From Prevotella sp. UBA4330 (GTDB lineage Bacteria; Bacteroidota; Bacteroidia; Bacteroidales; Bacteroidaceae): a stretch of DNA of 64,000 bases. The translations under genes and the position numbers were made by a program. The notes below the pieces were generated by a model that ran no database searches, was not told where the DNA came from, and saw only the letters and a program-made list of their open reading frames with translations. Shown piece after piece: positions 24,990 to 33,509 of the stretch (its first letter is position 1; every line of letters starts with the position of its first letter). The stretch lies in contig DGTS01000036.1 in NCBI GenBank assembly GCA_002394385.1, forward strand, positions 5,981 to 69,980, read 5' to 3'.

Positions 24990-26834
24990 TCAGTCGTTAC
25001 GCTTCAACACCATCTTCTGCCTGTAGATGTTGCCAACCGACTTGATGAAGTCGGCAAGGTCCTGATACATTGACTTGTCGTAGGTGCCAGCCTTGATGAG
25101 CAGCCGGTTATGAATGTTCACAGTGTTGCTGTCTGAGACTTCAAACTCATAACAGAACGACCCGAAAGGCTTGTCTATCTGCATGTTCCCCGGTACTGCC
25201 TCTATCTCGAAGCCTTCGGGTATGCTGATAGTAATGTTGTCCTCGTCCAGATAACCAGTCTCTATCCAGATGTCCTCCTGCCGTTCGCGTGCCGTTCTTT
25301 GCGCAGCATATCCTCGGTGCAGTGGGCACACAGGAACAAAGACGCGCTGCCCCGTAGTCGAGCCATACTGGCGGCTCCTTATGTCTGCATCAATCGTTAT
25401 GCTGGCTCCGTTTTCAGTAATCCTCGTTTCGCACTTCTCCATTTGCGGAACATACATGCTCTTCTGAATCACTTCGTAACGCTCCTTCTCGCTCATGTCG
25501 CTCAGCGCCATGCGGCTCTCATACTGCACGTTTTTAGCCAGTTGTTTCATGGTGATGTCTGCCGAACCGTCCTTGCCCAGCGCGATGTTGATGTCACTCC
25601 TCATCAGATTCGCAGTGTCAGCATAAACAGGAAGCGTCACCAGCCGTCCCCCGTTCTCACTCACCACTATTGCGTCGTGCCCGGCAATGTCGCAGTGCAC
25701 ATAGCCCATGGGCAGTCGCGGGTTGGTGCATTCCAGCCATAACGTGTCGCCAGGCAGAGGCACCTGCAGAATGACATGGTTCATCTGCCCTATGCTGGCA
25801 AAGTCTTTCAGGAATCTGCGGTTAGTGGTGCTGATTGTTGTGTAGTTCGACGGAATGCCTATTTCCTTCAGCATGGCCCGCATGTAGTTTGTAAGCCCCT
25901 TGCAGTCACCGAATCCGCTCTTCGCAACGCTTGAGGCCGTTGCCGGTTGCTGACCTCCGATGCCTAACAGAATAGCCACGTAGCGAGTAGTGCTTTCCAG
26001 TCTCTTATACACCGCTTCCACCTTCTCACGGTCGCTTTTCAGGTCGTCCGTCATGCTGTGCAGTTCCTGACGAATATTGTCAGGCAGTTCGTCGCGTCCC
26101 CTTATCAGGGAATACTCCCACTCCCCGTAGTCCCCCCAGTCGTTAAGGCTTCCCTGTGTACCATAATAAGCGAACTCCGTAGGGGCAAAGAAAGCCATAG
26201 GCAACCGTTCGCGCAAAGGTCGGCAGTATGGCTCCCTCTCTATCTGGGGCAGATTCTCCATAGTGATATTATACGTCCTGTAGTAGTTGTCACTCTCGTC
26301 AATATCCACCCTTCCGTCTATGTTTAGCAGAGCATGCCTCACCTTCATGTCCTTTGGTGCCTTCAATGTATATGTTGCTTTCTTTACGCTGACGTCGTAG
26401 TCGGTCTGAGGACAAAAGAAAGGAAACTCTATCAGATTGTCGCGGCTCTCCATAGTCCATTCGTAGGTCACGGTGATGGGATATTTCGACGGGGTGTATT
26501 CGATGTACATCTTATAGTTGTCGATGGCAAGATACTGTGAATACTCAGTGCGTTGCAGTTCACCCTGCTTCATTTTCTTAATAACGTTTCCGTCACCGTC
26601 GGTCACCGTGCCCTTGAAACTTGACAGTTTGTCGTACTTGCTGCATGAGCATACGAAGTTGGCGAGCCAATTCCCACGTTCGTTGAGAATTGTCCTTACC
26701 TCCTTGAAATGCTGCAGCGCATGCGTGCGGCTGTCACAGTCGATTCTCGTGGCTGTTTCCTCTATCACCGCAACCTGTGCCGATGCGTTTATCGCCAGTG
26801 CGATGGCTATTGACATTACAAGACGTCTTATCAT
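24990..26834 (-). CDS. DUF3857/transglutaminase-like secreted protein
   Basis: A 614-residue exported protein with signal peptide (MIRRLVMSIAIALAINASAQ), an N-terminal DUF3857 beta domain (about 60-230), a transglutaminase-like core with GFGDCKGLTNYM (catalytic Cys), NHVILQVPLPGD (His) and a C-terminal DUF3858-like region. In Bacteroidota such proteins are common; substrates are unknown. I choose the ATG at 26834 because it forms an ATGA overlap with the stop of an upstream remnant that carries the tail of a similar protein. It interrupts the suf genes, lying on the opposite strand between sufD and sufS. Confidence 0.85.
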   Translation of the reverse strand: MIRRLVMSIAIALAINASAQVAVIEETATRIDCDSRTHALQHFKEVRTILNERGNWLANFVCSCSKYDKLSSFKGTVTDGDGNVIKKMKQGELQRTEYSQYLAIDNYKMYIEYTPSKYPITVTYEWTMESRDNLIEFPFFCPQTDYDVSVKKATYTLKAPKDMKVRHALLNIDGRVDIDESDNYYRTYNITMENLPQIEREPYCRPLRERLPMAFFAPTEFAYYGTQGSLNDWGDYGEWEYSLIRGRDELPDNIRQELHSMTDDLKSDREKVEAVYKRLESTTRYVAILLGIGGQQPATASSVAKSGFGDCKGLTNYMRAMLKEIGIPSNYTTISTTNRRFLKDFASIGQMNHVILQVPLPGDTLWLECTNPRLPMGYVHCDIAGHDAIVVSENGGRLVTLPVYADTANLMRSDINIALGKDGSADITMKQLAKNVQYESRMALSDMSEKERYEVIQKSMYVPQMEKCETRITENGASITIDADIRSRQYGSTTGQRVFVPVCPLHRGYAAQRTARERQEDIWIETGYLDEDNITISIPEGFEIEAVPGNMQIDKPFGSFCYEFEVSDSNTVNIHNRLLIKAGTYDKSMYQDLADFIKSVGNIYRQKMVLKRND

Positions 26835-26999
26835 TGTGCTTTCTTTATAGTGATAACGGTGTTGTTGCACTCGGCAACCTTGTCGAAAAACTCCTTTAGA
26901 CCGTTATACTCTTCAGCCGTGAAGAATGTCTTGTGCCTTTATTCCGTTTGTACAGCATAGTAAATAGGTCAGCAATAATACAAAACAATGTTTCTTCAT
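26831..26999 (-). pseudogene. remnant of a DUF3857-type paralogue
   Basis: MKKHCFVLLLTYLLCCTNG (signal peptide) runs after a frame change into KTFFTAEEYNGLKEFFDK and VAECNNTVITIKKAQ, then a TGA that overlaps the ATG of the intact gene. The second part resembles the very C-terminus of DUF3857-type proteins, so a tandem paralogue has lost everything except its signal peptide and tail. A one- or two-base shift separates the two pieces. Confidence 0.5.
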
Positions 27000-27189
27000 T
27001 TCAATAATAAAAAATTTAAATAGGTAATTCATGGGCATAATTCTTTGCAAAATTACAAAAAAAAGCGATATGGTTAGTCTTTTTCGAGTGTTCATTTTGT
27101 GTGCAAACGCGTGTTTTTGTGTCGTATATGGTTAACGGTGAGCGGGTTATATCAAATTTTACACTTTTTACACACCTTTGCCGTATGAG

Positions 27190-27249
27190 ACAAATAGAAA
27201 CAAGAAATGCGGTTTTGACACAAATAGAAACGAGGTCTGCCGTACTATC
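27190..27249. repeat. two-copy 30-bp tandem repeat upstream of sufS
   Basis: Two copies of ACAAATAGAAAC followed by a partly conserved AG..TGC.GT, spaced 30 bp, lie in the 404-nt gap before sufS. The gap otherwise holds only a TATATTTG box at 27329-27336, a likely -7 element for sufS. Confidence 0.6.
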
Positions 27250-27403
27250 CTCCTGGAAGCGCCAAACCTTTTACTGCAAAAACTCAGATAAAACGTGTCT
27301 TGTTGTTCTTTTCTCGCCGAAAAGTGTTATATTTGCAGTCGTAAATCGGGGCGTATTACCGTCTCGTGTTATACATTTTTTTCTTTAACGATTATTTTCA
27401 TAC

Positions 27404-28651
27404 ATGTATAATATAAATAAGGTACGCGAGGACTTCCCGATATTGAGCCGCCAGGTTTATGGACGGCCGCTGGTTTATCTCGACAATGCAGCCACGACAC
27501 AGAAGCCACGGCAGGTGGTAGATGCGCTGGTGGAGGAGTACTACAACGTGAATGCCAACGTGCATCGCGGCGTGCACTACCTCTCGCAGCAGGCAACCGA
27601 CCTGCACGAGGCGGCACGCGAACGGGTGCGACAGTTCATAAACGCCGAAAAGACAGAGGAGATAGTCTTCACGCGAGGCACCACAGAGAGTCTGAATCTC
27701 GTGGCAGCAACCTTCGCCGAGCAGTTCATGAGCGAGGGCGACGAGGTGATTGTCTCCGTGATGGAGCACCACTCGAACATCGTGCCGTGGCAGTTGCAGG
27801 CGGCGAAGCGCGGCATTCGTCTGCGCGTCATACCCATGACCGACGACGGACAGTTGCAGATGGACGAGTATGAACGGCTCTTCAACGAGCGCACCCGCAT
27901 CGTCAGCGTGGCACATGTGAGCAATGTGCTGGGCACGGTGAATCCCGTTGCCGACATCATACGCATAGCACACGAGCACAATGTGCCCGTGATGATAGAC
28001 GGAGCGCAGAGCGCACCCCACTTCAAGGTTGACGTACAGGCTATGGACTGCGACTTCTTCGCATTCTCGGGACATAAGATGTACGGTCCGACGGGCGTGG
28101 GAGTGCTCTACGGCAAGGAGCAATGGCTGGAACAACTGCCGCCTTATCAGGGCGGTGGCGAGATGATAGACCGTGTCACCTTCGAGCATACCACCTTCGA
28201 ACGCCTGCCCTTCAAGTTTGAGGCTGGCACTCCCGACTATGTGGCAACCAACGGACTGGCACGCGCCATCGACTATATGGAGACTCTCGGCATGGACAAC
28301 ATTGCCGCCCACGAGCAGCAACTCACCCGCTATGCCATGCAGCGGCTCGGCGAGATTGAGGGCATGCACATCTACGGTGCGCCTCTCGAGGCAATGCTGA
28401 ACGGCACTGCCACCCACGATGCCGTAATCTCGTTCAACATCCAACACCCAACACCCATCCATCACCTCGACCTCGGCACCCTGCTCGACCGTCTCGGCAT
28501 AGCAGTGCGCACAGGCCACCACTGCGCCCAGCCGCTGATGGACCGCCTCTCGATACTCGGCACCGTGCGCGCCTCTTTCGCGCTTTACAACACCCAGGAA
28601 GAGGTTGACACACTGGCGGAAGGCATCAAACGAGTGGCACAAATGTTCTAA
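27404..28651 (+). CDS. sufS: cysteine desulfurase SufS
   Basis: A 415-residue PLP enzyme that takes sulfur from cysteine for the SufBCD scaffold. It has the type II (SufS/CsdA) pattern: LDNAATTQKP, GTTESLNL, SGHKMYGPTGVGVLYG with the PLP Lys, and RTGHHCAQPLM with the persulfide Cys. It is the fourth suf gene, separated from sufD by the convergent DUF3857 gene. A TATATTTG -7 box lies 68 nt before the start, so it has its own promoter. No sufE-like gene is seen in the window. Confidence 0.95.
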   Translation: MYNINKVREDFPILSRQVYGRPLVYLDNAATTQKPRQVVDALVEEYYNVNANVHRGVHYLSQQATDLHEAARERVRQFINAEKTEEIVFTRGTTESLNLVAATFAEQFMSEGDEVIVSVMEHHSNIVPWQLQAAKRGIRLRVIPMTDDGQLQMDEYERLFNERTRIVSVAHVSNVLGTVNPVADIIRIAHEHNVPVMIDGAQSAPHFKVDVQAMDCDFFAFSGHKMYGPTGVGVLYGKEQWLEQLPPYQGGGEMIDRVTFEHTTFERLPFKFEAGTPDYVATNGLARAIDYMETLGMDNIAAHEQQLTRYAMQRLGEIEGMHIYGAPLEAMLNGTATHDAVISFNIQHPTPIHHLDLGTLLDRLGIAVRTGHHCAQPLMDRLSILGTVRASFALYNTQEEVDTLAEGIKRVAQMF

Positions 28652-28685
28652 ATAAATATGCGTTAATGGCATACCTGTTTGCAAT

Positions 28686-28811
28686 AGATATCAAACCGGA
28701 AAACAAAGTTATTAACTTTGTTCAACAATCTTATTAACTTTGTCGAACAATCTTATTAACTTTGTTCAACAAAGTTATTAACATTGTTACACGTTTTGTA
28801 TCTTATTGGAA
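28686..28811 (-). repeat. dispersed 130-bp repeat, copy 1
   Basis: Repeating ATTAACTTTGTTCAACAA and AATCTTATTAACTTTGTC units sit between end sequences GATATCAAACC and TTGTATCTTATTGGAA. A second copy in reverse orientation is at 44585-44712. The 220-nt gap after sufS contains this element and no gene. Confidence 0.8.
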
Positions 28812-28871
28812 ACCAGATAGTTACAAACGGTGTCTTTGTACGTATTTACTAACCAACAAAATAGTATAATT

Positions 28872-29513
28872 ATGAAGAAACTTTTATTAATCGTGGCCTT
28901 GGCATTCACTACGATGATGGCATCGGCTCAGGAGGATAATGTAGCCTATCATCAGGTGGAGATAGGCGACTTGTTGAAGTATTGCAGCACAGAAAGGGTG
29001 GTCTATGCAGGCAACTATGGTGATAAGAAACCATCGCTCGAGGCGCTGCTGCTCTCGTTCAGCGAGGCTTATCCCAACGAATTGTTCTACCAACTCATCA
29101 GGACACAAATGATGGGGAAGAACGAAGTGTCTGACTGTGTCTTTGACAAGGCTAACGGTTATTGTAGCGCGGAACTGCTGACCGAGTTGTCGCCCTCGTT
29201 CGCGCTGTGCTACTGGTCGAAGACTGACGGCACCTATCTCGTTGGACTTGCATTAAACGGCTATACCTATGTCGAAGTGCCCGGTCGGGAGCCAGACGAG
29301 AATGCCACTTCCTTAGCGTCGCTGTTCTTCTACACCTTAGACATTGGCGAGCCGTTCCTCGAGCCCGTCTCTGCCGACAAGATACTGGGCGAGAAACTCG
29401 GTTCGTTAGAGAACTACACCATACGTCTGCCGCGACAAGGCAAGGACATAGTGCTCGAAAAAGACGGCAAGAAAACCGTCTTCCGCTGGAACGACGGAAC
29501 GTTCAGAAGATAA
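28872..29513 (+). CDS. secreted hypothetical protein
   Basis: A 213-residue protein with a clear signal peptide (MKKLLLIVALAFTTMMASAQ). The mature part is acidic, with no catalytic motif and no repeats that I recognise. I use the ATG at 28872 because it directly precedes the signal peptide; an earlier in-frame Met adds a hydrophilic extension. It stands alone downstream of a dispersed repeat element. It is probably periplasmic or outer-membrane associated; function unknown. Confidence 0.65.
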   Translation: MKKLLLIVALAFTTMMASAQEDNVAYHQVEIGDLLKYCSTERVVYAGNYGDKKPSLEALLLSFSEAYPNELFYQLIRTQMMGKNEVSDCVFDKANGYCSAELLTELSPSFALCYWSKTDGTYLVGLALNGYTYVEVPGREPDENATSLASLFFYTLDIGEPFLEPVSADKILGEKLGSLENYTIRLPRQGKDIVLEKDGKKTVFRWNDGTFRR

Positions 29514-29542
29514 TTGCGAACTGCGAATAAATGTAGAAAAAT

Positions 29543-29569
29543 CAACGGATTGCACTGATTAAACGGATT
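29543..29569 (+). repeat. half copy of a hairpin repeat
   Basis: The sequence starting CAACGGATTGCACTGATT continues to AAACGGATT and is identical to the left arm of the full hairpin repeat at 31516-31584, here without its right arm. It lies between two convergent genes. Confidence 0.85.
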
Positions 29570-29574
29570 ATTTT

Positions 29575-30528
29575 TCATTTCTTTTGTTTGTACTTGCCTA
29601 AAAGTATAGGGCAATATTTGGATATCCATATAGAGCAGAAATAACAGGCTGTGCATACAATCACATAAGCACAAAGAAATGTTATAATCCAAAGAACTGA
29701 TCCTTTCCCCAGTGTTCGATTGAATATTACAGCGCATGTGTGTAGCATGATTGGATGCAGAACAAGAATGCCAAGCGTTTGGGTTCCATAATTGGCGAGC
29801 CACTTCTGGCTCGTCATTTTTTTGCTAAGCCATAATACTGAAGCAAACGAGAAGACCGTCATAACAAAAAGAACAGGATACATTGCGATAGAATCAGAAC
29901 TGCATGGAACCATCAGATGTGGAAACCAATCACATAGCATTAATAACATGCAAACAAATCCCACAGCAGCGCAATACCTTTCGTGTTTCCAGCCATTTTT
30001 CATACAAGGATAGAATACCCTCCCAAGATAATAAAACGGTAGTGCTGTCAGTCCTTCGTCTAATAGCAATGGCATGTTTGTAGTAGACGAAAGTGCGCCT
30101 ACAATGACAAGAAGAACAATCTTAATTGGTGTTTTAATGGGTAGTTTGTGAAGCAGCCAAGATAAAAGTTTTGCGTAGAAGAGAGCAAATAGAAACCACG
30201 TTACGCTACCTCCTATTAATGGCTTGTTGAGTGAGAACTTTATTTCAATGTTTCCATGATTAACGTAATGTAGCAGCGAGACAAACGCGAACGTGATAAA
30301 AACCCAGATAAGTCCTGTTAAGAATAGCGATTTGAATGCCTTTGGCAGCCATTCTTTTAAAGGTTTATCTGTATTGTCATAGAAACCACTAAGGAAGAAA
30401 AACAGTGGAACTGCAATGATAGGATATGGAGCATGGATTACACCAAACACCTCCGTGTGAATACGGACAACCATAAGCATTGCCAATCCTTTGGCAATGT
30501 CAACGAAAACATCTCTTTCTTTTTTCAT
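29575..30528 (-). CDS. acyltransferase family 3 membrane protein
   Basis: A 317-residue polytopic membrane protein. The N-terminus FVDIAKGLAMLMVVRIHTE matches the acyltransferase 3 signature, in which the R-x-H in this helix is functionally important, and SGFYDN follows. About ten membrane segments are expected. These enzymes O-acylate surface sugars or lipids; the substrate is not evident. It is slightly shorter than many family members but complete. There are no polysaccharide genes next to it; the upstream gap contains two structured-RNA candidates. Confidence 0.85.
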   Translation of the reverse strand: MKKERDVFVDIAKGLAMLMVVRIHTEVFGVIHAPYPIIAVPLFFFLSGFYDNTDKPLKEWLPKAFKSLFLTGLIWVFITFAFVSLLHYVNHGNIEIKFSLNKPLIGGSVTWFLFALFYAKLLSWLLHKLPIKTPIKIVLLVIVGALSSTTNMPLLLDEGLTALPFYYLGRVFYPCMKNGWKHERYCAAVGFVCMLLMLCDWFPHLMVPCSSDSIAMYPVLFVMTVFSFASVLWLSKKMTSQKWLANYGTQTLGILVLHPIMLHTCAVIFNRTLGKGSVLWIITFLCAYVIVCTACYFCSIWISKYCPILLGKYKQKK

Positions 30529-30570
30529 TTATATAATTTTTTTAAGAAAAAAGATGCATATAGAAAAGAC

Positions 30571-30820
30571 ATAAAAATGGCGTGACCATTCTTATGCACT
30601 TAACCAAGGGGCAGACCTCGGAAACGGAACCCCTGTCACCACATATAAGAATGTGACACGCCAAAGCGTGTGCACAGTCTATTGGTGACACGAGGTGCTC
30701 TTCCGAGACATTCCCTTTGCTATTAAGTCGTCCTATTCCAAATGATTTCCGAGGTCTTTTGGGTTAAGTGCGAAATAATAAACTGATGCATCTGTGGTCC
30801 AGAATTTCTCCTCTGGTACC
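30571..30820 (-). ncRNA. structured RNA candidate with 6S-like architecture
   Basis: The minus strand folds into a long rod: closing stems GCACTTAACC/GGTTAAGTGC (30596-30605 with 30762-30771) and AGACCTCGGAA/TTCCGAGGTCT (30613-30623 with 30747-30757), a large central bubble, then TGTCACCA/TGGTGACA and a terminal hairpin ACACGC/GCGTGT. A rod with an open centre and a core near 176 nt is the layout of 6S RNA, which binds RNA polymerase. A TAATTTTG box (30826-30833) lies upstream and a short hairpin with TTTTTAT ends it. RNase P, tmRNA and SRP motifs are absent. The RNA assignment is moderate; 6S identity is a suggestion only. Confidence 0.5.
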
Positions 30821-30825
30821 GCTTG

Positions 30826-30833
30826 CAAAATTA
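30826..30833 (-). promoter_or_regulatory. -7 box of the minus-strand RNA candidate
   Basis: TAATTTTG on the minus strand; a TTTC-like -33 lies about 21 nt upstream. It faces away from the plus-strand promoter at 30873-30904. Confidence 0.5.
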
Positions 30834-30872
30834 CTCAATAAATTCTAAATGGGAAAGATTTTTCACCAAAAA

Positions 30873-30904
30873 CTTGTGGAAATAAAAAAAAGTGTGTATA
30901 TTTG
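30873..30904 (+). promoter_or_regulatory. promoter of the plus-strand small RNA candidate
   Basis: CTTG, 20 nt, TATATTTG. Transcription would begin near 30911. Confidence 0.7.
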
Positions 30905-30910
30905 CAGCGT

Positions 30911-31022
30911 CAAGGAGAGGATTTCGCAGAAAGGATGACAACCTTTATGACCGTAAGGTCGTTTCGAGCCTCATTTTAATATGCCATCGCCTAATAGGCA
31001 GATGGTATATTTTTATTTATCA
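30911..31022 (+). ncRNA. small RNA candidate of about 110 nt
   Basis: Between a good promoter and a terminator hairpin lie two small stems: AAAGG/CCTTT with loop ATGACAA, and GACC-GTAA-GGTC, a four-pair stem with a GNRA-type tetraloop. The end ATGCCATC ... GATGGTAT followed by ATTTTTATTTAT looks like an intrinsic terminator. No convincing ORF is present. The family is unknown. It also overlaps the 3' end of the convergent gene at 31013, so the terminator may serve both. Confidence 0.5.
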
Positions 31023-31414
31023 TGTTGAGGCGCGGAAATGCAATATTGTACAAGGTCTTTATTTGAGCGTTGTAATCCAACGGTAAGTTTTATATTTCCA
31101 AGTTTTAGAATGAGTAGTTTCTCAAACTGTTTTTGGTTGCGTGTGTTTCGCTTTGCGGGTTTCTCATCTACAAGAATAGCATTTTGTAAAATATCGGAAA
31201 GTCTCAACACTGCGACTGTTGATTCGTAATTGCGTGAGGCTTTCTCGTATGTCTCGTTGATTGAAAGGAACTTAACCTTAATATGTTTTTTGAGGAATAT
31301 GTTCATGATTTGCTTAGTAGGGTTCTCTGCAATCCATTGAGCATAAAAGTCTTTAATAATTTGTTCTCGACTCTTAATGTCTTCCTTTGACCGTCCTTTG
31401 GGTATGTCTTTCAT
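31013..31414 (-). CDS. small basic protein, possible BECR-fold RNase
   Basis: A 133-residue, lysine-rich protein. The C-terminal strand pattern LGNIKLTVGLQRS followed by QYCISA resembles the end of BECR-fold (barnase/EndoU/colicin/RelE-like) nucleases of phage and mobile elements, and an N-terminal helical part precedes it. No catalytic set can be assigned, so this is tentative. The start at 31414 is preferred over 31438, because a promoter (TAACTTTG at 31436-31443 on the minus strand) would begin transcription downstream of the longer start. No antitoxin-like partner is adjacent. It is otherwise an orphan gene in a repeat-rich area. Confidence 0.6.
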   Translation of the reverse strand: MKDIPKGRSKEDIKSREQIIKDFYAQWIAENPTKQIMNIFLKKHIKVKFLSINETYEKASRNYESTVAVLRLSDILQNAILVDEKPAKRNTRNQKQFEKLLILKLGNIKLTVGLQRSNKDLVQYCISAPQHDK

Positions 31415-31435
31415 CTTATTATCAATATAGTAATG

Positions 31436-31466
31436 CAAAGTTACGAATAAAAATTATAAATGCAAT
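31436..31466 (-). promoter_or_regulatory. promoter of the BECR-like gene
   Basis: ATTG, 19 nt, TAACTTTG on the minus strand. It decides the start codon at 31414. Confidence 0.65.
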
Positions 31467-31515
31467 AGGTTATAACGATTTTGTTTCATATTGTGGACAT
31501 AGGGAGGATAATAAA

Positions 31516-31584
31516 ACAACGGATTGCACTGATTAAACGGATTTCTCATTATTTATAATCCGTGTAATCCGTGCAATCCGTTGT
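31516..31584. repeat. hairpin repeat with 13-nt arms
   Basis: ACAACGGATTGCA at the left and TGCAATCCGTTGT at the right are exact reverse complements; the inner ACGGATT and AATCCGT also pair. The left arm recurs alone at 29543-29569. It may act as a bidirectional terminator for the lipoprotein genes. Confidence 0.85.
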
Positions 31585-31625
31585 GTAAATAACAAGTAGT
31601 TTAAAAATTAATAAGTAGTCGTGTT

Positions 31626-32543
31626 CTACTTTGTTTTGTAATAGAACATCCGAACGCCCATGGCGGGGAAGTGGTACATGCATACCACATATTCTGGCTT
31701 TTTCTTCGTCACGGTGTCAATGATTTTTTCTATCTGCTTGTTGCTGAGTTTCTTTATGTCGAGTTGGCGGGAGTTTGTTTCCTCATCGGTAACCACCGAC
31801 AGGCTCTGGCCGTATTTGAGGGAGAAGGTGCCGTCGCTTTCTGTGATTTCAATGTCGTTCAACTCGGTGTTCAGTTGGCTGTCTATCATGTAAGTCACCG
31901 GAGTGACGAGAGCACCGTCGCGCAAAAGGCCCACCTGAAGAGTCTCCCCGTTGAGTTCGTCGTATTCGTAGCCAATGACGATGTCCTTATACTTGCCATC
32001 CTTCATTACGCGGTATGTGAGGCTGCTTTCCTCTCCGTCCCCTTCAAGCATATCGGCGGTGATAGGTTTCATCTCGATTTCTCCCACATCGCTTTTGAGG
32101 ATGTATGCACTTTCAATGTCGCACCATTTGCCGAGAGTGCTCACCTTATAGTAGTCGCCTTCCTCGCCAAGCAAAGGGAACACTCTGCCTGAACCAGCAA
32201 TGGCATCAGTGCCCAAATCAAATCCCTGCGGACGGGACTGGTCGGACCACTGATACTTCTCTTCGCAGAAGTCGCTCTCGCAGTCGGACTCAAGCCATCG
32301 CTGCATAGACGGGCTGTCGTTTTTAGGCTCTTTCAGGAGCGGTGTTCCTTCTGCCTCGTCTTCTACGGTCACCACCACGAATTTCTGGAATGGCGGTTTG
32401 CTCACGTTTATTACGCTTTCTGTCTTTGCCGTTGCCTCTGTAGTCTCAGCCTTTTCAACGGTCTTCTTGTCGCTGCAATTTGCTGTCAGCATGGGAATCA
32501 GCACGCCCAACAATAAAATAAAACGGTTCTTCATTGTCTTCAA
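31626..32543 (-). CDS. SH3-like lipoprotein (third of three paralogues)
   Basis: A 305-residue lipoprotein: the signal ends in LIPMLTANC, a lipobox whose Cys is lipidated after lgt action. The mature part has an SH3-like segment (GEEGDYYKVSTLG, ESAYILKSDVGEIE) similar to bacterial SH3 wall- or ligand-binding modules, and a C-terminal half with acidic residues. It is paralogous to the two genes upstream, with identical signal-peptide core, gene length and conserved motifs, so the three arose by tandem duplication. Their ligand is unknown. It is followed by a hairpin repeat. Confidence 0.8.
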   Translation of the reverse strand: MKTMKNRFILLLGVLIPMLTANCSDKKTVEKAETTEATAKTESVINVSKPPFQKFVVVTVEDEAEGTPLLKEPKNDSPSMQRWLESDCESDFCEEKYQWSDQSRPQGFDLGTDAIAGSGRVFPLLGEEGDYYKVSTLGKWCDIESAYILKSDVGEIEMKPITADMLEGDGEESSLTYRVMKDGKYKDIVIGYEYDELNGETLQVGLLRDGALVTPVTYMIDSQLNTELNDIEITESDGTFSLKYGQSLSVVTDEETNSRQLDIKKLSNKQIEKIIDTVTKKKPEYVVCMYHFPAMGVRMFYYKTK

Positions 32544-32586
32544 AATGTTATTAGTTAGGTATAGATAATGTCTAAATCAGTTATCA

Positions 32587-33477
32587 TTATTCTGTCCAAT
32601 AGAAATACTCCAGTCTCCGATTAGGGAAAAGGTATGTGTATTTAACCATTTCGGTCTTCTTCTTCACCGTTTCCACTAAATTTTCTATTTGTTTGTCGGT
32701 GAGTTTAAGCGGGTCGAGTTGGAAAAATTCTTCACCGTTAAGAATAACACTGAGGCTCTTGCTATAGGTGAGGAATAAGTCGTTCCCTTTATCATTGATT
32801 TCGATAGGCTCTTTCTGCTCTAAATTTTGCGCGCATTCGAACGAATAAGAACTTGGTGTGGCTATGTAGCCATCAAGCAGGACTCCCACTTCAAGAGTTT
32901 CTCCCCACAGTTCGTCTTCGTTGTCTATGAACACGATGTCGCGATACTTGCCTTCTTTAATAACCCTGTTCCTGGTTCCGATGCTGGGTTTTTCAAGAAT
33001 ATCGGCATTTAATGGTTCCCAGTCGATGCTGCTAACACACGATTTATGGATGTACCCACTCTTAATGTTTATGTCATGGTTAATCACATCTACTTTATAG
33101 AAGTCGCCTTCTTCGTCCAGCACAGGCAAGATTCTGCCTACATAGGCCAAAACGTCTGAGGATAACTTGTAGCCAGGCTTTACTGGTTCACCGGACCATT
33201 GGTATATCATTTCGCAATCTTCGCTCTCGCATCCTTCCTCCTCGTAAAGCATCAGTGTCGGACTGTCGGTGTCTGCTCTTTTATACAATGGCTCGTCTTC
33301 TTCGCTTGTCACCACTACGAATTTCTTGAATGGTGATGCACTCACGTTTATTGCGCTTCCTGTCTTTGCCGTTGTCTCTGAAGTCTCCGTCTTTTCAACG
33401 GTCTTCCTTTCGCTGCAGTTTGCTGTCAGCATGGGAATCAGCATACCCATCAGTACTAAGAAAATGTTCTTCATCAT
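32587..33477 (-). CDS. SH3-like lipoprotein (second of three paralogues)
   Basis: A 296-residue lipoprotein with signal FLVLMGMLIPMLTANC and the same SH3-like core (DEEGDFYKVDVINHD, KSGYIHKSCV). I start at 33477 because the paralogues begin with a short Lys-Asn or Lys-Arg segment just before the hydrophobic core. However, the longer ATG at 33513 overlaps the upstream stop as ATGA, and could be used for translational coupling with a cleaved extension. It lies 43 nt upstream of the third paralogue and follows the first paralogue. Confidence 0.78.
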   Translation of the reverse strand: MMKNIFLVLMGMLIPMLTANCSERKTVEKTETSETTAKTGSAINVSASPFKKFVVVTSEEDEPLYKRADTDSPTLMLYEEEGCESEDCEMIYQWSGEPVKPGYKLSSDVLAYVGRILPVLDEEGDFYKVDVINHDINIKSGYIHKSCVSSIDWEPLNADILEKPSIGTRNRVIKEGKYRDIVFIDNEDELWGETLEVGVLLDGYIATPSSYSFECAQNLEQKEPIEINDKGNDLFLTYSKSLSVILNGEEFFQLDPLKLTDKQIENLVETVKKKTEMVKYTYLFPNRRLEYFYWTE

Positions 33478-33509
33478 TTCGGGGGTTGTTTGTTGTTGGA
33501 TTTGAGTTG

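Noticed and set aside
27398..28684. A 428-codon open frame on the minus strand
   Set aside because: Antisense shadow of sufS, which has its PLP-Lys and active Cys.
30571..30820. RNase P RNA, tmRNA or SRP RNA
   Set aside because: The conserved sequence blocks of these RNAs (such as GAGGAAAGTCC or GGAAGCAGC) are missing.
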